From assembly GCF_016802725.1 (NCBI RefSeq), contig NC_052664.1, positions 11,248,016-11,312,015 on the forward strand: a DNA stretch of 64,000 nt, read 5' to 3'. Source of the stretch: Solenopsis invicta (lineage: Eukaryota; Arthropoda; Insecta; Hymenoptera; Formicidae). The translations under genes and the position numbers were made by a program. The notes under the pieces were generated by a model. It ran no database searches and was not told the origin of the DNA. It worked only from the letters and a program-made list of their open reading frames with translations. Positions 30,742-42,244 of this stretch are shown in pieces. How positions within the stretch are numbered: position 1 is the first letter of the stretch; each line of letters opens with the position of its first letter.

Positions 30742-31756
30742 TAATAATATGGGACTTTTGCAACCGAGCGCAAGTCTTTAAAACGGCTCTGATTGCTGAT
30801 CCTCATTTTTTCAATAGTACTTTTATAAGCGCAGTTTACAACGAATTTCAACAAAAACTGCCGAAACAAAAACTGCCGAAACATTTAGAGAATGTCGAAT
30901 TTCTAATTTGGCAAAATCTATGGTTTTAGCAGGAGTGTCTGCACATTATGATTGTAGAGTTCGGAAGATTCTGAACAGAATTATTAGCGATTAGACAAAT
31001 CAAAGAGTTAAAAAATGTTCAAATGTAAAAATAAGTGTAAATTGATGTTAAAGATTATTTGCTTGAAACTTTTGAAAAAATCTCCCTTTAAGTACACAAT
31101 AAATATAAAGCAATAAGTTTTTGGGATTCTAATAATAAGATCCAGTTCCTGTTTAAAACGGTTAGATTTAATCTTAAAATTATTTTTCGGAATAAGAGTG
31201 ACATCCAATTACCTACATTAGATAATTTAGTATAACATTTTCTGATTGACTGTCCCAAAAGAAAAATTGCACTGTAAGTCAATTGTAACACAATCAAACG
31301 AAACGTTTTCGAAAATAATTAGTTATTTGATAAGGAATGTAATAAGATTGAAAAACAATTTAATATTTTTATTTAAAAAGATTTCATTAAACTGTTAAAA
31401 GAGTTCAAAAAAGAGAATCAAAGAATTGATTATATTTGAAAAACTATTCTTAATGATAACTCTGCTTTTATAATAAACTTCAAATATTTATGAAAAAAAT
31501 ATTAATTCCTAATCACGTGCATTTGTTGAGGAAGTGTTTTATATAAATAAGGAAATTGAAATAGAAAATCAAATCAATTACTCAATTGTTGCACAAAGAT
31601 AAGTATATATAACACAGTCTAAGCTATAGATGCTGTAGAGTTGAAATTATTTAAAAAATGATAATTATGGCGGGGATTTCTTATCAAAAATATTCCAAAG
31701 CATTAGAGGAGCAAAAAACTCAATAGGAATAAAGAAAAATAAAAATTTAAAAAAAA
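30742..31756. other. AT-rich gene-free stretch
   Basis: No supported frame, hairpin or repeat. Overlapping minus-strand frames at 31008-31297 are short and lack recognisable motifs. Confidence 0.45.
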
Positions 31757-32011
31757 CTCGTATAGAAAGAAACTATTGAAATATCATATAGTATTATAGG
31801 ACATTACTATATTCACTATTATTGGAAACATGAATAGTTTACTATTCAATTACTATTCAGAACTATTTACCAATAGTCGTATTAATGTAGTATTATGGGA
31901 CATTACTATTTACGCACATAGTTGCTAATAGTTATTATTCAAGTTACTATAGAAATTGAATAGTGACTATTAGACATATGAATAGTTCTCAATAGTTTCT
32001 TTCCATACGGG
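31757..32011. mobile_element. 255-bp TIR element dense in ACTATTNA words
   Basis: CTCGTATAGAAAGAAACTATTG at the left faces CAATAGTTTCTTTCCATACG then GG at the right. Inside, ACTATT or AATAGT followed by C, G or A occurs more than a dozen times on both strands, in roughly mirrored order. No frame. A MITE whose interior is a chain of one short motif. Confidence 0.6.
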
Positions 32012-32667
32012 TAAAGATTATTAAGTAAAAGGCTATGAAATAAAATAATTGAAAATAAAAAACTGCAAATTATGACTAACTAACTTTAAAATATTTCAGA
32101 AATAATTGAAAAGATAAATACACCTTTCTCCAAAGTGCATTGAAGTTAAAAAGATAAATAGATGAAAGATAAAGCTTTTCTCAAAAATGTAATAAAATTT
32201 TTATTTTATAAATACTTTAAAAATACATTGAAAATTTTATTTTGTATTATCATATTCCACAGATTTTAAAATATTTTGTTTGTAATTAATAAAAAATTTC
32301 AATATTTTTTTTTTTTATTAAATGCTCTGTTTTGACTTCAATTAGTGAATTTTTTCAAAAAGTGACCGAGAAAGATAGAAAAAGTAAAAGAATATGTTTT
32401 TTCTGTCTCACTAACAACTCTGTCTGAACCAAATGCTTCCAGAACACTGCATTGAAAAAATGTTTAACTAGCTAAAAATTTCCAGATCTAATATTATTAG
32501 ATCTTTTTTAAGCTATAATACTTTAAGGATATCACGAAAACTCGTGATTTATCAACTATGAACTTGCATGAAAGCGATTATTGTAAACTCGCATTTTGTT
32601 ATTTGATTTTCGACAACCTAGATCACAGTGCGTTAAGTTCGTAAAGCAAAGTTACAAGTCAAGCCGA

Positions 32668-32831
32668 TATTCTATAGCGCGGAAATTTACAGCGGAACAA
32701 TACACGCGAAATCATTATAATCACAGAAGAAGAACGGAAAGAATAAAAAAAAAAAAAAAAAAAATGACTGTAATTGGTTGCATTGGTTTCGCGCGTACCG
32801 TTCCGCTATAAATGTCCGCACTATATAGAAC
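32668..32831. mobile_element. 164-bp palindromic element with poly-A centre
   Basis: ATTCTATAGCGCGGAAATTT then ACAGCGGAACAATACACGCG faces CGCGCGTACCGTTCCGCTAT then AAATGTCCGCACTATATAGAA. The poly-A run at 32748-32764 is in the spacer, next to TAATTGGTTGCATTGG. Confidence 0.6.
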
Positions 32832-33551
32832 ACCGGCCTCAGGAATAGAAAGTAACGCGTTATTTGTCTTAATGATATTAATTTTTTTTTAATCTAAATT
32901 TTTGTAAAAACACTTATACTAAAAAATAAAGAATTAGAAAAATTATTATATCAATTTAATATAAAGAAGCTTTTTTCATATGTAGAATACCTTAGAGAGT
33001 TTCAAATTTTAATATTTATTATTAAAGTCAACATTGATTACACATCAAATAATACAATTTTAAAATCTAATAATTTATTATAGCATTACAAAAAAATAAT
33101 GAAAAGTGATGAACTATTATTTTTCAAGTAACGGTAACGATAACACGTTATTTTTTCATACGTTTTTTTTCATGTGTATTATATATACGTACTTTTTAAA
33201 AATCAGTAACGAATAATAATAACCTGTTTTTACAAAAAGTAATGATAACGATAACGTTTTTAAACTAACGTTTTCAACCATGCTACAAATACATGTATTA
33301 AAAAAAAAATTAGCTTGCCATTTACAAAAATAATATTAACTTGTATTTGATCTTGGTTCCTCCATCTAAGGTTGAACATTTTTTTATCAAAATATGTTTT
33401 TTTCGATATCATATAATTACGTAAAAACAAGATTTTAATATCTCACATAATTTTGGAAAAATTCAAATTTGTTATTGAAAATGGGACACCTTTATACCAC
33501 TGACATTATCCAACTAGTATTATCCAAGGTGTACCGCGTGAAAACAGTTTA

Positions 33552-33676
33552 GGCTGCGTTCGGGAATATACACCGAGTGCTTCCGAGTATCATTTTATCT
33601 TTTTTTAGCATTTAGTGAACAACAAAGATAAAACTCGACACTCCAAGGCACTCGGTGTGTATTCTCGAACACAGCC
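33552..33676. mobile_element. GGCTGCGTTCGGGAATA hairpin, TTA duplication
   Basis: GGCTGCGTTCGGGAATATAC faces GTATTCTCGAACACAGCC; CACCGAGTGCTTCCGAGT faces CACTCCAAGGCACTCGGTG. TTA at 33549-33551 and 33677-33679. The loop AGTGAACAACAAAGATAAAA is shared with 11197-11319. Confidence 0.7.
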
Positions 33677-34019
33677 TTAATCAAATTACACTTTCTTGCA
33701 TGTGTGTATCAATAGAGAGAAAGACTCCACAGTTTGTCATTCCCGAAATATGTAATAATTTCGAATCCTCAAATACTCGGCGATATTTGAACTTTGTCAA
33801 TTCATATCTCGAAAAATATCTCCAAAAATAAGTTTTACCTGTAGTATTTTGAAAAAATCTTGATGTTAGCTTTTAGAATAAAAAATTCCATAAGTTTCCA
33901 TTTAAAATAAAAAAATTGACTTTAAAACCTTTCTTATTGCGATCAAGATCAAATGAGTATCGTCATTTGATGCATTTGTTGTACTTTTATATATCATACA
34001 TACGTATATGGATGATTTA

Positions 34020-34165
34020 AGAAAGTCATGTATGTTTCTTTAATCATTTTTCCCATAAAATTAATTGGCGCAATCAGATTTCCTCTACAGTCAATTTTTA
34101 ATCATTTGTTCATAACAATTAGTTGCAAACTTGATTTTTGCAACGTGTTTTTTACATCATATATA
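34020..34165. mobile_element. Half copy of the 4750-5094 fold-back
   Basis: TTCCTCTACAGTCAATTTTTA, AACAATTAGTTGCAAACTTG and TTTTTGCAACG match one arm of the element at 4750-5094. It ends about 50 bp before the putative 5' acceptor of SRD5A3. Confidence 0.5.
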
Positions 34166-34393
34166 CGTTTTTGCGTCGTAGATATATGATTGAATTATTT
34201 TTCTTTATGCAGTAACCTGAATTGCACAAAAAGTGGAACACCCAGCCTAACTATAAAGTACGTGCATAAAGGCTTTCTAGAGAGAAACTACACCGCAGAG
34301 ATTCTCTTTCTAAATGTCCTCTATTCCGTAGACTCGTCATCTTATAGTACAGTCACCTGCAGTTTCTTAACGTTGAAACATCAACCACAAGAA

Positions 34394-37300
34394 ATGGATA
34401 CAAATATCCTCCGCAGTATTTTCATCTTTAACTCAGCAAGCATCTTATTCATGGGATTATTGATCAATTTGTTGGAATCTCATTTACCTTTATTGATAAA
34501 GAGCATATTTCTCTATGGCAAATTTGGTATAAAAACGCCTCATCAAATAGCAACAAAATTTGAAGTGCCAAAAAGGTAAATTAAAATCTTATATATCTTT
34601 TCACTACGTGTATGTGGGGGGGGGGGTAATTTACTGTAATTTAACAATGATTTATGTTATTAATTAGATATTTAAAATATCCAATGTTTACGTGTATATT
34701 TTTTATCTAATAATTAAGTTTTAACAATTTAAACCAATTTTTCAGGTGGTTTAAACATTTTTACATTGTTTGTGCACCAGTACTGACTATTGCTCTTTGT
34801 TTAATTTTGTACAAATATCTTTGTAATGGATATGTACCTGAAATTGTGTTAACATTATCAGACATGTTATTAGGAGCATCAAGAAAACCATTAAGTATGT
34901 TTATTTTAAATAGTTTTTAAATATATTTATCGAATGTTATTAATTTTATACTTATATAGATAGATAGATAGATAGATAGATACACAGATATATCATTTTT
35001 TTAGTATCAGCAGAAGATGCAATTCTGGCTCTTGTTGTTTACAATATACATTGCTGGAAAAGAGTATATGAGACATTTTATGTTAATATATTTAGTGATC
35101 AGAAAATAAATATATGCATTTATTTAATTGGATATGTACATTATATTGGACTGACACTGTGTATAATAGGTGAAACTGAAGGATTTGTTAAAGGTATGTA
35201 TGTATTCGAAAATGTATAAATATTAAGTTATTTGAGTTAAGCTTTAAACACACCAATCCCGTAAAATACATTAACACATTTTTGAGCCTGGGAGACTTTT
35301 TGAACTTTGAGAAGCTATAACTTTGGTTCCAATCAAAATTTTTCAATAATCGTTTTTTTCACACAAAAGTTTAAAATCTCGAAAATGTGACTGCGTAATC
35401 GCGCAATATTATCGAAAAATAACTTATTGTGAAGTTATAAAAAAAAGCATTTAAGCATAAACGAAAAATTGTTCAAAAATCCACTTTTCCTTTAAAAAAA
35501 TCATATCTCCGCAACAAAAAACTTTTAAGGACTTTCAAATACGGCGTTTCAAAGCTAGAGTCATACTTTCAAAAAAATTATGTCACATTTCTATTAATCT
35601 GTAATAGTTACACTTCCAAATAATAACATAATGGTCACATGTGGTCCACTGGACCCCCTTGCACAAAATCAGTCGCCATTTGCCAGCTTTTTGATATTTC
35701 GTCGCAAAAATTTTACTGGACATATCTTGAGGTTTATTCTTTATCATTTAATAATTTTTTTAAATTAGAATTTAATATAATGAAAAAAATACAAATAGAA
35801 AAAACTGCAAAATTTGACTTTTTTACAAAAATATTCATAAAATTTTTAATTTTTGAGATAATTCAACAAAAATTTAGGGGTTTATTCTCAAGATAGTATA
35901 CTTTCAAATAAATTTGATGAACAAATTCAAATAAAAAAATTACAAAATTTGACTTTTTACAAAAATATTTATAAAATTTTAATTTTTCAGATAATTCAAC
36001 AAAAATTTAGGAATGTATTCTCAAGAGATTATACTGTCAAATAAAAATTAGTTTCATAGGTTATTCGATTTTGAATGGTCTGTGTACCCTTAAAGTTAGA
36101 AGAACGCGTGGGGTCTTTTGGATCCCGGGTGACCATTACGGGTTAAAAAATATACTTAGGTAACAAGGCGAATATGAAGTATTTTTGATTAACTCAAAGT
36201 GTCTAAAATTGAAAATTGATGTGTTTGATGATATATTTTGGATCCTACGCAGAAGTCCTTTTTTTCACGGCACTATAGTATTTTAACTTTAGATAGAGTA
36301 ACATACGCGTACGGATCTGTTTGAACGTGTTTTGTCTAGCAGTTTTTTTTACATAAGATTACTCAAAAAAGTTTCACTCATACACTATATGAGCCATTGA
36401 CTCTAATAAAACTTTGCTGCCGTGCCGTCCAAATTCTAGTTGACCAAAAAAGTTGATCAACCATATCAATCAAAAGAGATTTCAAACTTTTTTTATGTCC
36501 TCGTCCAAACCTCCTATCTCATTTCGTCTTCACACAGTACGCGTTCGAAACTTCATGTGGGGTCTCTCAACCCACTTATGTGTTTAAGGGTTAATTACAA
36601 TGTTGGATAAAAATATTAACATAACACACAGTGCTTCTATAAAATATTATTTTCAAAAATAATAGGAGTTAACTGTTTTTCTCTATAAAATTTTTGTATA
36701 TTTTAATAATAAAATTTTTGTATATTTAATAATATATTTAGTATTGATATAATGTATTTAAAAATAAAGATTTGATTTTCGTAACTAGCACTATTTCTTG
36801 CAACTCAGTCAGAAACTAACATAAATAAATGCCACATAATCTATCAATTGTGCCAAAAAATGTTATCCCGTTTTCGGGACACATTTTTAATTTTTTTTTT
36901 TTGTAACTGCCTTTATTAATGTTAATTTCTATAACATGTAATCATATATAAAAAATTAAATAGAAGAAAATTAATTAGTTAGAACATTAATATTTTACTA
37001 CCGTTCTCTTTAGATATAAACTATTTTATACGAGCAATCGCATTATGTCAATATTTATATCCATTACTGTATTATAATGGAAAATAATAATATTTAGTGT
37101 ATATCTCATAATTTTCTTTTTTATAGATTCACATGGAGATGTGTTTCTCCACAAAATCACACCTATAAAATTAGTTTGTGCGCTTATTTGTTTATGGTCG
37201 TCATATATGCAATTAAAAACCAATTTTATTCTTGCAAAGTTGCGTAAAAATACGCATGGTGACATCGTATCCCTTGAACATAAAATACCATCTGACGGTC

Positions 37301-37614
37301 TGTTTAAATATATAGCAGGCCCATTGCAATTATGCGAAATACTTATATATTTAATGTTGTCTGTAATTCTTTGGCGAGCTTCTACATATCATTATGTTAC
37401 TCTTTGGGTTATAGTAAATCAGGTAAGAAATAAATTATTAATAAAAATCAATAAGAAATATTATATTTCCTTTAATAAAACAGAAAACGGGAAAATTAAA
37501 TATATAAATAATCCTTTTTAGGTGGAATGTGCATTTTTGTCTCATCAATGGTATCGCAAGACATTCAAAAATTATCCAAAAGAGAGAAGGATTTTAATTC
37601 CTTACGTATGGTAA
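34394..37614 (+). CDS. SRD5A3: Polyprenol reductase (steroid 5-alpha-reductase 3 family)
   Basis: Coding exons 34394-34575, 34746-34894, 35005-35193, 37127-37422 and 37522-37614 join in frame to 302 residues. The enzyme family reduces polyprenol with NADPH to dolichol in the ER membrane, feeding N-glycosylation. Family marks: LYGKFGIK and FEVPKR near the end of exon 1 followed by WFKHFYI (human: YGKTKC ... FDVPKRYFSHFYI); exon 4 has CLWSSYMQLK and LRKNTHGD, matching the conserved WSS-HQ-K and LRKNK blocks; the C-terminus reads AFLSHQWYRKTFKNYPKERR then ILIPYVW. Several hydrophobic stretches fit a multi-pass protein. The ATG at 34394 (MDTNILRSIF) is preferred over upstream in-frame codons because the residues before it are unlike the family and an acceptor (TATGCAG) lies at 34212. 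Convergent with the next gene, 338 bp apart. Strong family assignment. Confidence 0.9.
34957..34982. repeat. (GATA)n microsatellite in SRD5A3 intron 2
   Basis: About six TAGA units shortly before the exon 3 acceptor. Confidence 0.85.
35629..36142. mobile_element. TIR element in SRD5A3 intron 3, TTAACCC-type right end
   Basis: ATGGTCACATGTGGTCCACT at the left faces GGATCCCGGGTGACCATT at the right, and both carry GGACCCC/GGGGTC words. The right end runs CGGGTTAA (TTAA at 36143-36146). A second, similarly oriented end, GGGGTCTCTCAACCC ... AAGGGTTAA, lies at 36520-36592. TTAA next to CCC/GGG ends suggests piggyBac-like non-autonomous elements. The direct repeats AAATTTGACTTTTTTAC and TTCAACAAAAATTTAGG lie inside (35805-36015). 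Confidence 0.45.
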
Positions 37615-37712
37615 ATCTCTTTAAGATATACATGATTATAGTACGATACAATTTTTAAAAATTTATATGATGAAAACAATATGACTCAATATTTTTTGTA
37701 ATAAGCATACTG

Positions 37713-37718
37713 AATAAA
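37713..37718 (+). terminator. Poly(A) signal AATAAA for SRD5A3
   Basis: AATAAA about 100 nt after the stop codon, before the AT-rich gap to the convergent gene. Confidence 0.6.
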
Positions 37719-37868
37719 TAGGTTCAATGAATTTTATCCTTAATTTAAATACATATTTCCATGTACTACTTCCGTTTTATTATACAATATTATTAAGTAT
37801 GAATTCTTTTGTGTTACATATACATAATGAACATGATACAACATTTATGTAACAATATAACTTTACCC

Positions 37869-37874
37869 TTTATT
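37869..37874 (-). terminator. Poly(A) signal AATAAA for the OST3/6 gene
   Basis: AATAAA on the minus strand 79 nt beyond the stop at 37953. With the plus-strand signal at 37713, it leaves about 150 bp between two converging transcript ends. Confidence 0.6.
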
Positions 37875-37952
37875 TGTAAAAAAATCTTCCTAGCTTTGTA
37901 TTTCACATCAAACTGCCAAAAATTCTTCGCTCAAATGAATATATCCATTTAA

Positions 37953-40900
37953 TTACTTGAACAGTAAACTGAAACAGACAAATTATTCTTCCCTGGGATA
38001 CGAATGTAATAACAATTCTTATAAATATTCAAGCATGAAGCATGATGATATTAAAATTTTTCAATTTTTTAAATAATATCATCATGCTTCAAAATATTAA
38101 ATTTTTGCTTATACATATTATATATATATATATATATAAAGATTAATAACACGTACCTATATGGATAGCCTTGAGCTTTGTTCCTAAATATTGATAGAAG
38201 GAGACTAAAGAAAATTGCGACTAATCCTGCACCTATCACAGCTAGTATTTTGCGTTTTTTAACGTCTCCTTTACGAGCTGCAGCTTCAGTCATTAAGATC
38301 ATTCCTAATACCACTGCTCCATCTTTTTGTATGTAATTAAGGTCCATATCGTAATATAAACCCTATATTAACCTAATTTTTTCATAATTTTATATAAATT
38401 GATTTTTTTCATGAAATAATTTTTAAATATGTTAAAAGGATACTCATAACCATGACAATATAGGTTTCAACTATGAACTGTCCTTGAGAAGATCCATGAA
38501 TATAAGCTACATTGCCGTTTGGTGATTTATGAATAAAAGGTGGTCCTCTGATATGATTCCACATTTGTCCAGAAGTCATATTTATGGCGAAGAACTGGAA
38601 GCAAAGTAATATTATTTATAATGACCACTGTTATATAAGTTAAGTCGGCTATAATTCAGGATGAAAAATTTTAGAAAAAATTTTTTCAGTTAAACATTGA
38701 AAATATTTTTAAAAAATAAATTTTTATAGTTCAAAAAATTAAATTTGACAAAAACAAAAAGTTTCTTAAAATCTGGTGAAAATTAATTTTTTTAATTATA
38801 AATTTTATACAATTTTGGTACTTAATAAAAGATTATAAAATATGTAAAAAAGTTATAAAATAATAATGATGTTGATTTTGACAATTTTTTATTCAATATC
38901 TTGAAAAAATTTACTTAGATAAATACAGCTAGTTAATGCAGCAATGATTTAAACAAAAAGAAATAATCAAAGAAAAATATACTTACTAAAGCACAGAATC
39001 CCCAGAGATTTTTGTTATAAATAAAGTCTAAGTTGTTACGTCTGAGATACAGGCCACCTGCCACAATAACCACAAGCATTCCTAATCCTACTGTACCAGA
39101 GTAATTTGGTGGTCTAAATACTCGGATCTATAATTTACAATAAAATTAAAGAATTGCAAAAATATAAAACATATACATTAGGTAACAGATGTTAGAACAA
39201 CTTAAATTCTCTAACAAGCCTATTGTAATAACTCATAACAATTCATATCATCTTTGCATAACTTTTACTGTACATAATATTAATGTAATGACAGTACAAC
39301 AATAAAGAACTATCGTTGAGTTACAGAATAGATTTACATAGTCCTATTTATCAATTTTTTTTGCTTAAAGTTAGTTGCCTTCTATATATAGAATAAGTTA
39401 CATACATTATAGGAAGCACCTAGCATTAAGCAAAAAAATATTTTTAATGCTTTGTATATAATAAATGTGATATAAGGCAATGATTGTGATAATGGGTGCT
39501 TTCCAATTATTTAATACATCTTGACACATATGTACACAAGAATGCACAAAATGTAACTTCGTGCACGATTTAATTGGAACAAAGTGTGTATTAATGTGTA
39601 CAATTTCGAAGAGTTAGGATTATTTTTCAATGCCATGCCTATGCCTTAGCATTTTTTTATTCCTAATAATGATAGAAACTGCGTTTTCATTTCAATTTCA
39701 TTTATAGTTGCCGCTGTTAGTAACTACTTAATTGGACTAAAAAACACAAGCTTATACAGCTGATTAGTAGCACTCGAGCTGAGTGCATATGTGTAGTGTT
39801 ATGTCGACGATTACAGCAATTGGAACATAACTTGTCACTGTGTACACGAAAGTGTCTATGAATATTGCAATTGGAAAACACTCAATATCTACTACCTGAA
39901 TATCTGTACGTTCACCAATCCATTTCGCTATTGCTTCTGCACCAAACCCCACTCGTTGAATATCCATAGTATCGGCAGCTTTTGGTTTACCTTTAGGTGG
40001 GAAATGCATGTATACTGGAGCAGTATTTAATTTCATCTACAATAAAAAGATTTTTCTATTAGTTGCTGTAAATATACAGTATAACACCTCCAATTTTCTT
40101 GTAATACTATAAAATTTGTATATGAAAATTGAGTAAAAAAAATGATATTCTATGGCTGTAAAAAAAATAAAAATTTTCTGCTTTAATTAAAAACAAAAAT
40201 TAATTTCTTATATAATTTAAATTATAGCACAGAATAGTTTGTGAATTAAAACTTAGACTTTTTTCATTCTTTTTAGATTGAAATTGAAATTTAACATTTT
40301 TTTAAACACAATAACTGATAGAAACTCACTAATGAGCATACTCAGGTCATTTTACAGCTATAAATTATCATTTTACTAATTATGAACTTTAGAATTTAAA
40401 AATTGAAAAGCAATGATTTTCTTTCTTAGAATCCTACACTCACAAATACACAAAGTTACAGAAAAAACAGAGCAAACAGCATTATAGTGCACATTTACCT
40501 TAGTTACATCTTCTCATGTGCTTATATTTTTTACTTACCAACCGAAAGACATCTGATCCTTCATCAAAATCAATAGAGGCAAAGAACAACTTGTTAGAAT
40601 ACAATGGAGAATATCGGAAGGAATTAGCCACTATTGTAAATTCATCGTTAGCATGTCTAAAATTATAATCAAGTTATTAAACTGGCTTTCTCCAGTGGCA
40701 ACTTATTCAAGTATAAACAGTCAGCTTACCTGCAAATTTGACATTGCCTCTGAGGCGCCATAGCAGTAAACATGACTATAACAGAATAATTCCTTGGAGG
40801 AGCTTTAATGTATTGTTTAAATTTCGACCCATTAAATTTCAATACAGATTTCTTCATAGCCATCTCAGTCAGTTGCTGCACGCGCTCTGCCAAGGAGGTT

Positions 40901-41081
40901 CCTTGGTTCTGCAAAAAGAGAATATTTTAAAATTATTTTGGAAGCATATGACAGTTGGCCAGCCAAAGTGGAGTGATAAATGCAAGACATTTGTCCTCAC
41001 GTTTTTCGTTCTATATTGACAGGTGACATAGCTTAAAACGGAAAAGAGAACCAGCGCGACATAGAGCTTATATTTCATCAT
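37953..41081 (-). CDS. MAGT1: Oligosaccharyltransferase subunit OST3/OST6 (MAGT1/TUSC3)
   Basis: Eight coding exons on the minus strand: 41081-41001, 40908-40730, 40656-40539, 40036-39896, 39127-38987, 38594-38444, 38322-38157, 37968-37953; 330 residues. In the family it is an ER membrane thioredoxin-like subunit that holds substrate cysteines for STT3B-type N-glycosylation. Visible: a signal peptide (MMKYKLYVALVLFSVLSYVT), the redox motif CQIC at residues 83-86 after NYSVIVMFTA, DFDEGSDVF, FPPKGKPKAADT, MTSGQMWNHIRGPPF, and four C-terminal membrane helices. The last exon is only 16 nt: its acceptor TTTCAG gives the C-terminus GYPYSLLFK, close to GYPYSFL of relatives. At exon 6/7 the donor after GTTATGA and acceptor ACAAAAAG are chosen because they give IVMVMNGAVVLGM, matching the family; an upstream acceptor would insert unlike residues. 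Length equals the family norm. Confidence 0.92.
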
Positions 41082-41339
41082 GAATCGAAGGATGATATGC
41101 TATGCAGAAATTCACAAAAACCCGGAGCTTCACCGGCAACGTATCGGTCACTGAAAAATCATATAGACGACGATAACGTGCTCGCCCTAATTGGTTCGCC
41201 GAGTACACGTGGCACTACTGGCACTCATCATGCACATATTCTACAAATATTGAAACTCGGCGAGACGCCAATGACACAGTATAAGAAGGAACGGTAGGTT
41301 CACTCTGACATAAGTCCAGATCTATAATTAATATTGTAA
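41082..41339. other. Promoter side of the OST3/6 gene
   Basis: Moderately GC-rich sequence upstream of the minus-strand start, as expected for 5' UTR and promoter. No TATA box stands out. The open frame on the plus strand here has no supporting features. Confidence 0.4.
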
Positions 41340-41481
41340 GCCTTAAGTTCTGGTCTACAATAGATGTAATAAGCCTTAAGCCGTAAGAAATTGACCAACC
41401 ATGAGCGATTATTTTTCTCATATTCAACTATAATTGGTCAATTTCTTACGACTTACTACACCTATTGTAGACCGAGGCTTA
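41340..41481. mobile_element. Palindromic MITE (GTCTACAATAG arms)
   Basis: CTTAAGTTCTGGTCTACAAT then AGATGTAATAAG faces CTACACCTATTGTAGACC then GAGGCTTAAG; inner TAAGAAATTGACCAACCATG and TAATTGGTCAATTTCTTACG. Same inner arm as 484-600, different tips. A second degraded copy (GTAAGTCTTAAGCC, AAGAAATTGACCAATTATAG) follows at 41633-41690. Confidence 0.55.
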
Positions 41482-41632
41482 AGGGCCTTGCACATGAAAT
41501 GCATAACAGAGCATAAGCGTAGCATAAGGCCTCTGGACCAATGGGAATTTTATGTAAATTAATATGGCAACTTTATGCTGGATGCTCATTGGCCCATCGG
41601 TCTTATGTTATGCATTTCATGTGCAAGGCCCT
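41482..41632. mobile_element. AGGGCCTTGCACATG palindrome, TTA duplication
   Basis: AGGGCCTTGCACATGAAATG faces CATTTCATGTGCAAGGCCCT. TTA at 41479-41481 and 41633-41635. Apex: TCTGGACCAATGGGAA and its inverse TTGGCCCATCGGTC. Uninterrupted reference for the nested copy at 10924-11451. Confidence 0.75.
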
Positions 41633-41743
41633 TTAGTAAGTCTTAAGCCTTAAGAAATTGACCAATTATAGTCGAATATGAGAAGACAATACGTCGTATG
41701 TTGGTTCCATAATCTGTAAGCCGCAAAAATTGACCAATCATAT

Positions 41744-41894
41744 AGCGTTCTTGACTGCAGTGGGTTTTAACCCGGGTTCGACGCCATTTGCCGGAATCGT
41801 CCAATTAAAACGAATTGTCTGACGTTCTAATTGGACAATTCCGGCAAATAGCGTCAAACTTTGGTTAAAACCCACTGCAATCGAAAACGCTAAT
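41744..41894. mobile_element. Palindromic MITE (GCGTTCTTGACTGCAGTGGG)
   Basis: AGCGTTCTTGACTGCAGTGG then GTTTTAACC faces GGTTAAAACCCACTGCAATC then GAAAACGCT; the inner arms are TGCCGGAATCGTCCAATTA and TAATTGGACAATTCCGGCA. Confidence 0.65.
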
Positions 41895-41913
41895 AATTGA
41901 ATACTCTCCTTAA

Positions 41914-42080
41914 AGGGTTTTGCACATGAAATACATAACATAACATAAGCATAACATATGACCGATGCACCAATGAACATCCAACATAAAGTCGCCATAT
42001 TGATTTACATAACATTTTCATTGGTCTATCGGTCTTGTGTTGTGCTTATGTTATGTTATGCATTTTATGTGCGAGGCCCT
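41914..42080. mobile_element. AGGGCC-type palindrome with TAA duplication, copy 3
   Basis: AGGGTTTTGCACATGAAATA faces CATTTTATGTGCGAGGCCCT. TAA at 41911-41913 and 42081-42083. It shares the right-hand TAA with the next copy. Confidence 0.7.
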
Positions 42081-42083
42081 TAA

Positions 42084-42244
42084 AGGCCTTGCACATGAAA
42101 TGCATAACAGAGCGTAAGCGTAGCATAAGGCCTCTGGAGCAATACGAATCTTATGTAAATCAATATGGCGACTTTATGCTAGATAGTCATTGGTCCATCG
42201 GTCTTATGTTGTGCTTATGTTATGCATTTCATGTGCGAGGCCCT
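42084..42244. mobile_element. AGGGCC-type palindrome with TAA duplication, copy 4
   Basis: AGGCCTTGCACATGAAATGC faces GCATTTCATGTGCGAGGCCC. TAA at 42081-42083 and 42245-42247. Two tandem insertions one TAA apart show strong site preference. It ends about 370 bp before the HMMR start codon. Confidence 0.75.

Noticed and set aside
34190..34393. Longer N-terminus for SRD5A3 (about 68 more residues in frame)
   Set aside because: No ATG begins it, an acceptor-like TATGCAG lies within it, and the residues do not resemble the family. The ATG at 34394 starts a normal-length protein.
38323..38347. Start of the penultimate OST3/6 exon at the Met before LNYIQK
   Set aside because: Using the ACAAAAAG acceptor gives a residue-for-residue family match across the junction; the extra residues would be an insertion not seen in the family.
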